This document shows, piece by piece, positions 1-13,417 of a stretch of 64,000 nucleotides of DNA. This DNA comes from Pelodera strongyloides (Eukaryota > Nematoda > Chromadorea > Rhabditida > Rhabditidae). The notes under the pieces were generated by a model, which ran no database searches, was not told the DNA's origin, and worked only from the letters and a program-made list of their open reading frames with translations. Position 1 is the first letter of the stretch, and each line of letters starts with the position of its first letter. A program made the position numbers and the translations under genes. The stretch covers positions 1 to 64,000 of the forward strand of contig JAANDG010000322.1 in NCBI GenBank assembly GCA_036852015.1. The letters are read 5' to 3'.

Positions 1-3000
1 TGCCACAGGGTTTTGTGACAAAAACACACTGTTCGAGATCTTTTTTACAGCCAAGAATATCTTGCCACACGGTTTTATATCTAAAACACCGTGTCGAGAT
101 CTTTATAGCCAGGAATATCTGCCACACGGTTTTATGACCTAAAACACTGTGTCGAGATCTTTATAGCAGGAATATTTGCCAAAGGTTTTATGACCTAAAA
201 CACACTGTGTCAGATCTTTACGCCAGGAATATCTTGCCACAGGTTTGTGACTAAACACACTGTGTAGAGATCTTAGAGCCGGAATATCTTGCCACACGGT
301 TTTATACCTAAAAACACACTGGCGAGATCTTTATAGCAGGAATGCCACAGGGTTTTAACAACCATACACTGTGTCGAGATCTTTACAGCCAGGAATATCT
401 TGCCACAGGGTTTTATGACTAAACACACGTTTCGAGATCTTTATAGCCAGTAATATCTTTGCCACAGGGTTTTAGACCTAAAACACACTGTGTCGAGATC
501 TTTATAGCCCGGAATATCTTGCCACAGGGTTTTTGACCAAAAACACACTGTGTCGAGATCTTTACAGCCAGGAATATCTTGCCACAGGGTTTTATGACCT
601 AAAACACACTGTGTCGAGATCTTTACAGCCAGGAATATCTTGCCACAGGGTTTTATGACCTAAAAACACACTGTGTCGAGATCTTTATAGCCAGGAATAT
701 CTTGCCACAGGGTTTTATGACCTAAAACACACTGTGTCGAGATCTTTATAGCCAGGAATATCTTGCCACAGGGTTTTTGACCTAAAAACACTGTGTCGAG
801 ATCTTTACAGCCAGGAATATCTTGCCACAGGGTTTTATGACCTAAAACACACTGTGTCGAGATCTTTACAGCCAGGAATATCTTGCCACAGGGTTTTATG
901 ACCAAAAACACACTGTGTCGAGATCTTTACAGCCAGGAATATCTTGCCACACGGTTTTATGACCTAAAACACACTGTGTCGAGATCTTTATAGCCAGGAA
1001 TATCTTGCCACAGGGTTTTATGACCTAAAACACACTGTGTCGAGATCTTTACAGCCAGGAATATCTTGCCACAGGGTTTTATGACCTAAAACACACTGTG
1101 TCGAGATCTTTACAGCCAGGAATATCTTGCCACAGGGTTTTATGACCTAAAACACACTGTGTCGAGATCTTTACAGCCAGGAATATCTTGCCACACGGTT
1201 TTATGACCTAAAACACACTGTGTCGAGATCTTTACAGCCAGGAATATCTTGCCACAGGTTTTATGACCAAAACACACTGTGTCGAGATCTTTATAGCCAG
1301 GAATATCTTGCCACAGGGTTTTTGACAGGGTTTTGTGACCAAAAACACACTGTGTCGAGATCTTTACAGCCAGGAATATCTTGCCACACGGTTTTATGAC
1401 CTAAAAACAAACTGTGTCGAGATCTTTATAGCCAGGAATATCTTGCCAAAGGGTTTTACCTAAAACACTGTGTCGAGATCTTTATAGCCAGGAATATCTT
1501 GCCACAGGTTTTATGACCTAAAACACACTGTGTCGAGATCTTTATAGCCAGGAATATCTTGCCACAGGGTTTTATGACCTAAAAACACACTGTGTCGAGA
1601 TCTTTATAGCCAGGAATATCTTGCCACAGGGTTTTATGACCTAAAACACACTGTGTCGAGATCTTTACAGCCAGGAATATCTTGCCACAGGGTTTTATGA
1701 CCTAAAAACACACTGTGTCGAGATCTTTACAGCCAGGAGAATATCTTGCCACAGGGTTTTATGACCAAAACACACTGTGTCGAGATCTTTACAGCCAGGA
1801 ATATCTTGCCACAGGGTTTTATGACCTAAAACACACTGTGTCGAGATCTTTATAGCCAGGAATATCTTGCCACAGGGTTTTATGACCTAAAACACACTGT
1901 GTCGAGATCTTTATAGCCAGGAATATCTTGCCACAGGGTTTTATGACCTAAAACACACTGTGTCGAGATCTTTACAGCCAGGAATATCTTGCCACACGGT
2001 TTTATGACCTAAAACACACTGTGTCGAGATCTTTACAGCCAGGAATATCTTGCCACACGGTTTTATGACCTAAAACACACTGTGTCGAGATCTTTATAGC
2101 CAGGAATATCTTGCCACAGGGTTTTATGACCTAAAACACACTGTGTCGAGATCTTTATAGCCAGGAATATCTTGCCACAGGGTTTTATGATCTACCATAC
2201 ACTGTGTCGAGATCTTTACAGCCAGGAATATCTTGCCACAGGGTTTTATGACCTAAAACACACTGTGTCGAGATCTTTATAGCCAGGAATATCTTGCCAC
2301 AGGGTTTTATGACCTAAAACACACTGTGTCGAGATCTTTATAGCCAGGAATATCTTGCCACAGGGTTTTATGACCTAAAACACACTGTGTCGAGATCTTT
2401 ATAGCCAGGAATATCTTGCCACAGGGTTTTATGACCTAAAACACACTGTGTCGAGATCTTTACAGCCAGGAATATCTTGCCACAGGGTTTTATGACCTAC
2501 CAAACACACTGTGTCGAGATCTTTATAGCCAGGAATATCTTGCCACAGGGTTTTATGACCTAAAACACACTGTGTCGAGATCTTTACAGCCAGGAATATC
2601 TTGCCACAGGGTTTTATGACCAAAAACACACTGTGTCGAGATCTTTATAGCCAGGAATATCTTGCCACAGGGTTTTATGACCTAAAACACACTGTGTCGA
2701 GATCTTTACAGCCAGGAATATCTTGCCACACGGTTTTATGACCTAAAAACACACTGTGTCGAGATCTTTATAGCCAGGGAATATCTTGCCACAGGGTTTT
2801 ATGACCTAAAACACACTGTGTCGAGATCTTTACAGCCAGGAATATCTTGCCACAGGGTTTTATGACCAAAAACACACTGTGTCGAGATCTTTATAGCCAG
2901 GAATATCTTGCCACAGGGTTTTATGACCTAAAAACACACTGTGTCGAGATCTTTATAGCCAGGAATATCTTGCCACAGGGTTTTATGACTACCAAAACAC

Positions 3001-6000
3001 ACTGTGTCGAGATCTTTACAGCCAGGAATATCTTGCCACAGGGTTTTATGACCTAAAACACACTGTGTCGAGATCTTTACAGCCAGGAATATCTTGCCAC
3101 AGGGTTTTATGACCTAAAACACACTGTGTCGAGATCTTTACAGCCAGGAATATCTTGCCACACGGTTTTATGTTCTTTATAGCCAGGAAAACCACATGAA
3201 ACACACTGTGTCGAGATCTTTATAGCCAGGAATATCTTGCCACAGGGTTTTATGACCTAAAACACACTGTGTCGAGATCTTTATAGCCAGGAATATCTTG
3301 CCACAGGGTTTTATGACCTAAAACACACTGTGTCGAGATCTTTATAGCCAGGAATATCTTGCCACAGGGTTTTATGACCTAAAACACACTGTGTCGAGAT
3401 CTTTATAGCCAGGAATATCTTGCCACAGGGTTTTATGACCTAAAACACACTGTGTCGAGATCTTTACAGCCAGGAATATCTTGCCACAGGGTTTTATGAC
3501 CTAAAACAACACTGTGTCGAGATCTTTATAGCCAGGAATATCTTGCCACAGGGTTTTTATGACCTAAAACACACTGTGTCGAGATCTTTATAGCCAGGAA
3601 TATCTTGCCACAGGGTTTTATGACCTAAAACATACACTGTGTCGAGATCTTTATAGCCAGGAATATCTTGCCACAGGGTTTTATGACCTAAAACACACTG
3701 TGTCGAGATCTTTATAGCCAGGAATATCTTGCCACAGGGTTTTATGACCTAAAACACACTGTGTCGAGATCTTTACAGCCAGGAATATCTTGCCACAGGG
3801 TTTTATGACCTAAAACACACTGTGTCGAGATCTTTATAGCCAGGAATATCTTGCCACAGGGTTTTATGACCTAAAACACACTGTGTCGAGATCTTTACAG
3901 CCAGGAATATCTTGCCACAGGGTTTTATGACCTAAAACACACTGTGTCGAGATCTTTACAGCCAGGAATATCTTGCCACAGGGTTTTATGACCTAAAACA
4001 CACTGTGTCGAGATCTTTATAGCCAGGAATATCTTGCCACAGGGTTTTATGACCTAAAACACGTGGTCGAGATCTTTACAGCCAGGAATATCTTGCCACA
4101 GGTTTTATGACCTAAAACACACTGTGTCGAGATCTTTACAGCCAGGAATATCTTGCCACAGGGTTTATGACCAAAACACACTGTGTCGAGATCTTTATAG
4201 CCAGGAATATCTTGCCACAGGGTTTTATGACTACCAAACACACTGTGTCGAGATCTTTACAGCCAGGAATATCTTGCCACAGGGTTTTATGACCTAAAAA
4301 CACACTGTGTCGAGATCTTTACAGCCAGGAATATCTTGCCACAGGGTTTTATGACCTAAAACACACTGTGTCGAGATCTTTATAGCCAGGAATATCTTGC
4401 CACAGGGTTTTATGACCTAAAACACACTGTGTCGAGATCTTTACAGCCAGGAATATCTTGCCACAGGGTTTTATGACCTAAAACACACTGTGTCGAGATC
4501 TTTACAGCCAGGAATATCTTGCCACAGGGTTTTATGACCTAAATACACTGTGTCGAGATCTTTACAGCCAGGAATATCTTGCCACAGGGTTTTATGACCT
4601 ACCATACACTGTGTCGAGATCTTTACAGCCAGGAATATCTTGCCACAGGGTTTTATGACCTAAAACACACTGTGTCGAGATCTTTACAGCCAGGAATATC
4701 TTGCCACAGGGTTTTATGACCTAAAACACACTGTGTCGAGATCTTTACAGCCAGGAATATCTTGCCACAGGGTTTTATGACCTAAAACACACTGTGTCGA
4801 GATCTTTATAGCCAGGAATATCTTGCCACAGGGTTTTATGACCTAAAACACACTGTGTCGAGATCTTTACAGCCAGGAATATCTTGCCACACGGTTTTAT
4901 GACCTAAAACACACTGTGTCGAGATCTTTACAGCCAGGAATATCTTGCCACAGGGTTTTATGACCAAAAACACACTGTGTCGAGATCTTTATAGCCAGGA
5001 ATATCTTGCCACAGGGTTTTATGACCTAAAACACACTGTGTCGAGATCTTTATAGCCAGGAATATCTTGCCACAGGGTTTTATGACCTAAAACACACTGT
5101 GTCGAGATCTTTATAGCCAGGAATATCTTGCCACAGGGTTTTATGACCTAAAAACACACTGTGTCGAGATCTTTATAGCCAGGAATATCTTGCCACAGGG
5201 TTTTATGACCTAAAAACACTGTGTCGAGATCTTTACAGCCAGGAATATCTTGCCACAGGGTTTTATGACCTAAAACACACTGTGTCGAGATCTTTACAGC
5301 CAGGAATATCTTGCCACAGGGTTTTATGACCTAAAAACACTGTGTCGAGATCTTTACAGCCAGGAATATCTTGCCACAGGGTTTTATGACCTAAAACACA
5401 CTGTGTCGAGATCTTTACATAGCCAGGAATATCTTGCCACAGGGTTTTATGACCTAAAAACACTGTGTCGAGATCTTTATAGCCAGGAATATCTTGCCAC
5501 AGGGTTTTATGACCTAAAACACACTGTGTCGAGATCTTTATAGCCAGGAATATCTTGCCACAGGGTTTTATGACCTAAAACACACTGTGTCGAGATCTTT
5601 ATAGCCAGGAATATCTTGCCACAGGGTTTTATGACCTAAAACACACTGTGTCGAGATCTTTACAGCCAGGAATATCTTGCCACAGGGTTTTATGACCTAA
5701 AACACACTGTGTCGAGATCTTTACAGCCAGGAATATCTTGCCACAGGGTTTTATGACCTAAAACACACTGTGTCGAGATCTTTATAGCCAGGAATATCTT
5801 GCCACAGGGTTTTATGACCTAAAACACACTGTGTCGAGATCTTTATAGCCAGGAATATCTTGCCACAGGGTTTTATGACCTAAAACACACTGTGTCGAGA
5901 TCTTTACAGCCAGGAATATCTTGCCACAGGGTTTTATGACCTAAAACACACTGTGTCGAGATCTTTATAGCCAGGAATATCTTGCCACAGGGTTTTATGA

Positions 6001-9000
6001 CCTAAAACACACTGTGTCGAGATCTTTACAGCCAGGAATATCTTGCCACAGGGTTTTATGACCTAAAACACACTGTGTCGAGATCTTTACAGCCAGGAAT
6101 ATCTTGCCACAGGGTTTTATGACCTAAAACACACTGTGTCGAGATCTTTACAGCCAGGAATATCTTGCCACAGGGTTTTATGACCTAAAACACACTGTGT
6201 CGAGATCTTTATAGCCAGGAATATCTTGCCACAGGGTTTTATGATCTACCATACACTGTGTCGAGATCTTTACAGCCAGGAATATCTTGCCACAGGGTTT
6301 TATGACCTAAAACACACTGTGTCGAGATCTTTATAGCCAGGAATATCTTGCCACAGGGTTTTATGACCTAAAACACACTGTGTCGAGATCTTTATAGCCA
6401 GGAATATCTTGCCACAGGGTTTTATGACCTAAAACACACTGTGTCGAGATCTTTACAGCCAGGAATACTTGCCACAGGGTTTTATGACCTAAAACACACT
6501 GTGTCGAGATCTTTATAGCCAGGAATATCTTGCCACAGGGTTTTATGACCTAAAAACACACTGTGTCGAGATCTTTACAGCCAGGAATATCTTGCCACAG
6601 GGTTTTATGACCTAAAACACACTGTGTCGAGATCTTTACAGCCAGGAATATCTTGCCACAGGGTTTTATGACCTAAAAACACACTGTGTCGAGATCTTTA
6701 TAGCCAGGAATATCTTGCCACAGGGTTTTATGACCTAAAACACACTGTGTCGAGATCTTTATAGCCAGGAATATCTTGCCACAGGGTTTTTATGACCTAA
6801 AACACACTGTGTCGAGATCTTTACAGCCAGGAATATCTTGCCACAGGGTTTTATGACCTAAAACACACTGTGTCGAGATCTTTATAGCCAGGAATATCTT
6901 GCCACAGGGTTTTATGACCTAAAAACACAATGTGTCGAGATCTTTACAGCCAGGAATATCTTGCCACAGGGTTTTATGACCTAAAACACACTGTGTCGAG
7001 ATCTTTATAGCCAGGAATATCTTGCCACAGGGTTTTTGACCTAAAACACACTGTGTCGAGATCTTTACAGCCAGGAATATCTTGCCACAGGGTTTTATGA
7101 CCTAAAACACACTGTGTCGAGATCTTTACAGCCAGGAATATCTTGCCACAGGGTTTTATGACCTAAAACACACTGTGTCGAGATCTTTATAGCCAGGAAT
7201 ATCTTGCCACAGGGTTTTATGACCTAAAACACACTGTGTCGAGATCTTTACAGCCAGGAATATCTTGCCACAGGGTTTTATAATCTAAAACACACACTGT
7301 GTCGAGATCTTTACAGCCAGGAATATCTTGCCACAGGGTTTTATGACCTAAAACACACTGTGTCGAGATCTTTATAGCCAGGAATATCTTGCCACAGGGT
7401 TTTATGACCTAAAACACACTGTGTCGAGATCTTTACAGCCAGGAATATCTTGCCACAGGGTTTTATGACCTAAAACACACTGTGTCGAGATCTTTACAGC
7501 CAGGAATATCTTGCCACAGGGTTTTATGACCTAAAAACACTGTGTCGAGATCTTTACAGCCAGGAATATCTTGCCACAGGGTTTTATGACCTAAAACACA
7601 CTGTGTCGAGATCTTTATAGCCAGGAATATCTTGCCACAGGGTTTTATGACCCTAAAACACACTGTGTCGAGATCTTTACAGCCAGGAATATCTGCCACA
7701 GGGTTTTATGACCTAAAACACACTGTGTCGAGATCTTTATAGCCAGGAATATCTTGCCACAGGGTTTTATGACCTAAAACACTGTGTCGAGATCTTTACA
7801 GCCAGGAATATCTTGCCACAGGGTTTTATGACCTAAAACACACTGTGTCGAGATCTTTACAGCCAGGAATATCTTTGCCACAGGGTTTTATGACCTAAAA
7901 CACACTGTGTCGAGATCTTTATAGCCAGGAATATCTTGCCACAGGGTTTTATGACCTAAAACACACTGTGTCGAGATCTTTATAGCCAGGAATATCTTGC
8001 CACAGGGTTTTATGACCTAAAACACACTGTGTCGAGATCTTTATACAGCCAGGAATATCTTGCCACAGGGTTTTATGACCTAAAAAACACTGTGTCGAGA
8101 TCTTTATAGCCAGGAATATCTTTTGCCACAGGGTTTTATGACTAAAACACACACTGTGTCGAGATCTTTACAGCCAGGAATATCTTGCCACACGGTTTTA
8201 TGACCTAAAACACACTGTGTCGAGATCTTTATAGCCAGGAATATCTTGCCACAGGGTTTTATAAAACACACTGTGTCGAGATCTTTACAGCCAGGAATAT
8301 CTTGCCACAGGGTTTTATGACCTAAAACACACTGTGTCGAGATCTTTACAGCCAGGAATATCTTGCCACAGGGTTTTATGACCTAAAACACACTGTGTCG
8401 AGATCTTTATAGCCAGGAATATCTTGCCACAGGGTTTTATGACCTAAAACACACTGTGTCGAGATCTTTACAGCCAGGAATATCTTGCCACAGGGTTTTT
8501 GACCTAAAACACACTGTGTCGAGATCTTTACAGCCAGGAATATCTTGCCACAGGGTTTTATGACCTAAAACAACACTGTGTCGAGATCTTTATAGCCAGG
8601 AATATCTTGCCACAGGGTTTTATGACCAAAAACACACTGTGTCGAGATCTTTACAGCCAGGAATATCTTTGCCACAGGGTTTTTATGACCAAAAACACAC
8701 TGTGTCGAGATCTTTACAGCCAGGAATATCTTGCCACACGGTTTTATGACCTAAAACACACTGTGTCGAGATCTTTATAGCCAGGAATATCTTGCCACAG
8801 GGTTTTATGATCTACCATACACTGTGTCGAGATCTTTACAGCCAGGAATATCTTGCCACAGGGTTTTATGACCTAAAAAACACACTGTGTCGAGATCTTT
8901 ATAGCCAGGAATATCTTGCCACAGGGTTTTATGACCTAAAACACACTGTGTCGAGATCTTTACAGCCAGGAATATCTTGCCACAGGGTTTTATGACCTAA

Positions 9001-10615
9001 AAACACACCTGTGTCGAGATCTTTATAGCCAGGAATATCTTGCCACAGGGTTTTATGACCTAAAACACACTGTGTCGAGATCTTTACAGCCAGGAATATC
9101 TTGCCACACGGTTTTATGACCTAAAACACACTGTGTCGAGATCTTTATAGCCAGGAATATCTTGCCACAGGGTTTTGTGACCTAAAACACACTGTGTCGA
9201 GATCTTTATAGCCAGGAATATCTTGCCACAGGGTTTTATGACCTAAAACACACTGTGTCGAGATCTTTACAGCCAGGAATATCTTGCCACAGGGTTTTAT
9301 GACCTAACCTAACACACTGTGTCGAGATCTTTACAGCCAGGAATATCTTGCCACAGGGTTTTATGACCTAAAACACACTGTGTCGAGATCTTTATAGCCA
9401 GGAATATCTTTGCCACAGGGTTTTATGAACTACCACACTGTGTCGAGATCTTTACACCAGGAAATCCCACAGGAATATCCCACTTGTGCTTTACCAGGAA
9501 TATCTTGCCACAGGGTTTTATGACCTAAAACACACTGTGTCGAGATCTTTACAGCCAGGAATATTTGCCACAGGGTTTATGGTGTCGACTTTAAAAATAT
9601 TTACAATGAAAAAACACTGTCGAGATCTTTATAGCCAGGAATATCTTGCTGACCTACAGACGGTTTTATGAACTTGCCAAATGACACACACTGTGTCGAG
9701 ATCTTTATAGCCAGGAATATCTTGCCACAGGGTTTTATGACCTAAAACACACTGTGTCGAGATCTTTATAGCCAGGAATCTTGCCACAGGGGACCAGACC
9801 TACACTGTGTCGAGATCTTTATAGCCAGGAATATCTTGCCACAGGGTTTTATGACCTAAAACACACTGTGTCGAGATCTTTACAGCCAGGAATATCTTGC
9901 CACAGGGTTTAAGAATATGAAAACAGGGAAAAAAATATTGCCAAAGGGTTTTATGACTAAAACACACTGTGTCGAGATCTTTATAGCCAGGAATATCTTG
10001 CCACAGGGTTTTATGACCTACACACACTGTGTCGAGATCTTTACAGCCAGGAATATCTTGCCACAGGGTTTTGACCAAAACACACTGTGTCGAGATCTTT
10101 AAGGGAATATCTTGCCACAGGGTTTTATGACCTAAAACACACTGTGTCGAGATCTTTATAGCCAGGAATATCTTGCCACAGGGTTTTATGACCTAAAACA
10201 CACTGTGTCGAGATCTTTACAGCCAGGAATATCTTGCCACAGGGTTTTATGACCTAAGACACTGTCGAGATCTTTATAGCCAGTAATATCTTGCCACGGG
10301 GTTTTATGACCTAAAACATACTGTGTCGAGATCTTTATAGCCAGGAATATCTTGCCACAGGGTTTTATGACCTAAAACACACTGTGTCGAGATCTTTATA
10401 GCCAAGAATATCTTGCCACAGGGTTTTATGATCTTACCATACACTGTGTCGATATCTTCATAGTCAGGAATATCTTACCACAGGGTTTTATGACCTAGAA
10501 AACACTGTGTCGAGATCTTTACAGCCAGGAATATCTTGCCACAGGGTTTTATGATCTACCATACACTGTGTCGAGATCTGTATAGCCAGGAATATCTTGC
10601 CACAGGGTTTTCTGA
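1..10615. repeat. 61-bp satellite DNA array
   Basis: The whole stretch is head-to-tail copies of one unit, about 170 of them. The period is 61 bp: the GTGTCGAGATCTTTA motif recurs at 5648, 5709 and so on. Each unit has a GAATATCTTGCCACAGGG core and usually AGATCT (a BglII site). Most copies differ only at a few dimorphic places: TATAGCC or TACAGCC, CACAGGG or CACACGG, and the length of the A-run before CACACT. Copies at 1-540, about 9430-9830 and 10430-10615 carry many indels, as expected at array edges or from uncorrected reads; 540-9430 is very homogeneous. The array continues past the left edge. Because 61 is not a multiple of three, any reading frame cycles through all frames, and the apparent peptides here are not evidence of coding. 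Confidence 0.97.
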
Positions 10616-10990
10616 AAAGTCTGTGGCAAGATGTCAGACTCATATTGCCACAGTGTTTTCTTGTGGAAAAGTATGTGGCTGAATTTTAGAGTTCTTTCCT
10701 ATCATACGTCTCGAACTCACAAATAGTTGTTTAGGAAACGTTATTAGAACAAAAGCGAAAAGAAGAGTACGAAAAATTCCTCAGAGGACAAACGGTATTT
10801 GAAGAAGCCGGAAGAATTAGAGCTCAACACGGATTTAATGCAGTTTGTTATTATTTAACAGTCGCCAGGCGCGCTATCGCTATCGCTCGACTATCGCTAC
10901 CGCTTCGAACCGCGCTTTAGTAAGCTTTTTTTGAGCCCAACATGCAAACCCGGGTTGACATTCCCTAAGAAAAACACGCGGGTTTTTCGA

Positions 10991-11058
10991 TGAAACACCG
11001 TGGAAAGATATTCATGGCTATGAAGATCTCGTAACAGTGTTGTCTAGGTCATGAGACC
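10991..11058 (-). repeat. Diverged inverted satellite monomer
   Basis: Read on the plus strand, this segment matches the reverse complement of the satellite unit over its full length, with about a quarter of positions changed. Shared blocks include AAAGATATTC, TGGCTAT, AAGATCTCG, ACAGTGT and TAGGTCAT. It stands alone about 380 bp outside the array and in the opposite orientation, so it is not simply the last array copy. It may be an old relative of the sequence that was amplified. Confidence 0.8.
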
Positions 11059-11261
11059 GATTTGATTAATCGTTTAATCGATGCGGCATGTCTGCAATGA
11101 ACCAGTTTTTTATTGCTTAGCTTTTGAGCATGCTCCTGCCGTCGAAAATTGCATGATAATTGAATTAAATTTTTCGTATCGTGTTATTAAGTATTCAATA
11201 GCAAATATTAAAAAAGGTGCGAGTTGAACCACCATCTTTTAAACGCCTTTTAAAATGATGT

Positions 11262-11267
11262 TTTATT
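11262..11267 (-). terminator. Polyadenylation signal AATAAA
   Basis: AATAAA on the minus strand, 45 bp after the stop codon of the LDL-A exon set. It fits the 3' end of that gene. Confidence 0.5.
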
Positions 11268-11311
11268 TTAGAGATGACAAATTCACAAATACTTGCTTTG
11301 TTTATAATGTT

Positions 11312-12232
11312 TTAGTGAATAAGACTGTCATTGGTAGTCCTTCGAAGTGACTTTTGAAGAAGGGAACACGATGGGCTTTCATCGGAATGGTCTCTGTAAA
11401 GTGGACTTTAAACAACCCGCCAGCGAACCGTCACCAAATGGGTTCACCCATTTCCTATGTGCAAACCGGAAATTGCGCGAAGTGTGACGTATCATGCCAG
11501 GGATGCGGTGTTGGCTTATGTATTGTACCAACTGTCGAACAGTTGACTTTACCAGCATCCTCTTTCCATCTACTGTGTATATCAATTTCTCCTACTCATA
11601 CTGCTTATCTTCCTCTCTGTCTTTCTCTCTCTCTCTCTCTCTTTCTCTGCGCCATTTCCTCTCGTCTGATGATTGCTGTAAATTCTTAGTATTCACCTGC
11701 ACTGTGGTATCTTATCGCATACTTTACGTGGGTGTATGCATCCAGAGGCATCACTACAGAAGAACCAGTCGCGTGGACATCTCTGACCTATTGGTACGAA
11801 CTTTTGCGAGCCCTTCTGAAACGTATCTATTTTTCCTTTCCGTGAAAAGTACTCATGAGCACCAAGGTTTTGCTTATTACACACACTAATCTAGGCTTGA
11901 ATTAGATATTTTTAGTGACGCATGATTTGGATTTCGGTAAGTCCTGCAAGTAAAAACTTCTATTAATTGTCAAAGAAGCGCCATGCCGTTATTGCGGCAG
12001 TTTTAAGCAGCTGTCTGAATATCAGCAAATCACAATATATGGAGTTTCGACAAGTGCAATTCCTAAAAAAACATATTTCTACCGTAATACCTTCATCGCG
12101 TGCTGAATTCGCTTGCAGATAGTTGGGTGTTCATCTGAATGGTCTCCACAGTCCACTGTACCATCACACATCCACGCACGGGAAATACACGACAGACCAT
12201 CTTTACACGAAATTGTACCCGCCGTCGAACAG
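11312..12232 (-). CDS. Secreted protein 3' exons: two LDL-receptor class A modules
   Basis: Three minus-strand exons join with consistent phase: 12232-12091, 11815-11697 and 11393-11312 (stop). The first holds a full LDL-A module with six cysteines, then the acidic end [12 protein letters not shown] (Ca-binding D-x-S-D-E). The second and third split another module: CPRDWFFC at its start and [11 protein letters not shown] at its end. The intron falls inside the codon after the fifth cysteine (TGC-AG / A-GAC). Donors are AAG/GTATTA and CAG/GTGAAT; acceptors are TTAG, TTTCAG and TTTACAG. LDL-A modules are small extracellular, calcium-stabilised binding domains, so the product should be secreted or on the cell surface. 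The first exon needs two bases from an upstream exon, so the 5' part is missing here. The best candidate is the ShKT gene at 14282-19281 on the same strand, with at least one exon not found. It could also be a separate gene. Confidence 0.8.
11618..11648. repeat. CT microsatellite
   Basis: Runs of CT/TTTCTCT lie inside the intron between the second and third LDL-A exons. They give spurious Ser/Leu-rich reading frames on the plus strand. Confidence 0.85.
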
Positions 12233-13417
12233 CTAACAATAAATTAGTTCCTCATGACACAACATTGTTAATTAACATCTCAAAGCATACGGCAACCCTA
12301 CATAAGAAAATGGAAAATCATCTGGCGACCACTTGGACACGGTTTATGTGCGGTTCAAACTCTGTGCCACTGGCTGGCTAGCTCAGGGCAAAGTTACTTG
12401 ATTGCGAGGTAAACCGGTGCGAATCGAAATTTAGTTAGAAGCCCAAGTGCCTAGAACTTTTCACAACCATGTATCCATTTAAGTTATATTCTCTTGGTCA
12501 TAGTTATATATTCCAAAGTAATGGTCATACAATGGAAGAAATTTTTCATCACCAAATGTTTAATGTCAACGAGGCTGCCTAACTAATTCTACGTTAGATA
12601 ATCATACAAGAATGTGTTCAACAAATAGATAATAAACACAAAATAGCTTACTGAGCAACACGGTGACGTTGATGGTTTTCAGTATTTTGTGAATAGTTAA
12701 AACAGAACAGAATTGTAGTTATTATTGTTATAAATAGTAGACGTAGAGCCATTTCCAAAGATTTGTCGCTTTGCATTATAGGGATCTTTCTTCGACATTT
12801 GCTTTGTTTATAAAATTACGCTCAGAGAAACCCCTTCACATCGTCACCCCTCCTTTATTTTCAAATTGCTCTAAATTACTTCCACAGACGGATGGCACTG
12901 CCAGATCGGAATAAATATGAATATATTATATTATAAATATAGTATATTTGGTATAAGGAATAGCAAGATGTTGTTTATGTATCAGCAGTGTATGTGTTCT
13001 GTGAAAGTACTTGTCTTACTTTTCTACTGTATTCAAATGAACATAAAGCCATTAAGCACATGTCTTTACTCGCACTTTGAAAATAACCAAAACAATACGG
13101 GTCACAAATAGAGTCACTTTAAAAACAAAGTAAAAAAGTCAACCAGTCGATTCGCTGTTAGAAAACTCAGATATTTAAAAGGTCGACAGCCGATTTATAT
13201 TTCAAAACTCTTCAGTAGTGTAGAATAACTTACAGATGAAACCGTATGGGTATGTTACTAGGAGAACAAGTCTAACTGACATGATATGATATGCACAAGG
13301 AAAAAGATAAAACAAGATAAGCTAGTCTATGTGAAAATTTTTCCATGAATGGCAAAGATTACTATTGATTACTTGAGTGGGTAGTATAATAATCGGAAAG
13401 GCGCTCAGGCTCACAAG

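Larger units (their letters stand above)
10616..11311. other. Flank between satellite and first gene
   Basis: No gene is visible. The first 60 bases still hold scrambled pieces of the satellite (CTGTGGCAAGATGT, ATTGCCACAG). A short CTATCGCT-type tandem lies at about 10873-10905. A diverged satellite monomer in inverted orientation is at 10991-11058. The right end is the 3' untranslated region of the minus-strand LDL-A gene. Confidence 0.7.

Noticed and set aside
660..10102. Open reading frames of 60-90 codons throughout the satellite
   Set aside because: They arise from the 61-bp period cycling through frames and lack of stops in some phases; they start and stop with copy variation, on both strands.
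1..10615. CRISPR-like direct repeats
   Set aside because: The units are directly adjacent with no unique spacers, and the DNA is eukaryotic; it is a satellite.
12378..12435. tRNA gene or SINE head (TAGCTCAGGGC, GGTGCGAATCG)
   Set aside because: Too degenerate: the B-box-like part is imperfect and no cloverleaf forms.
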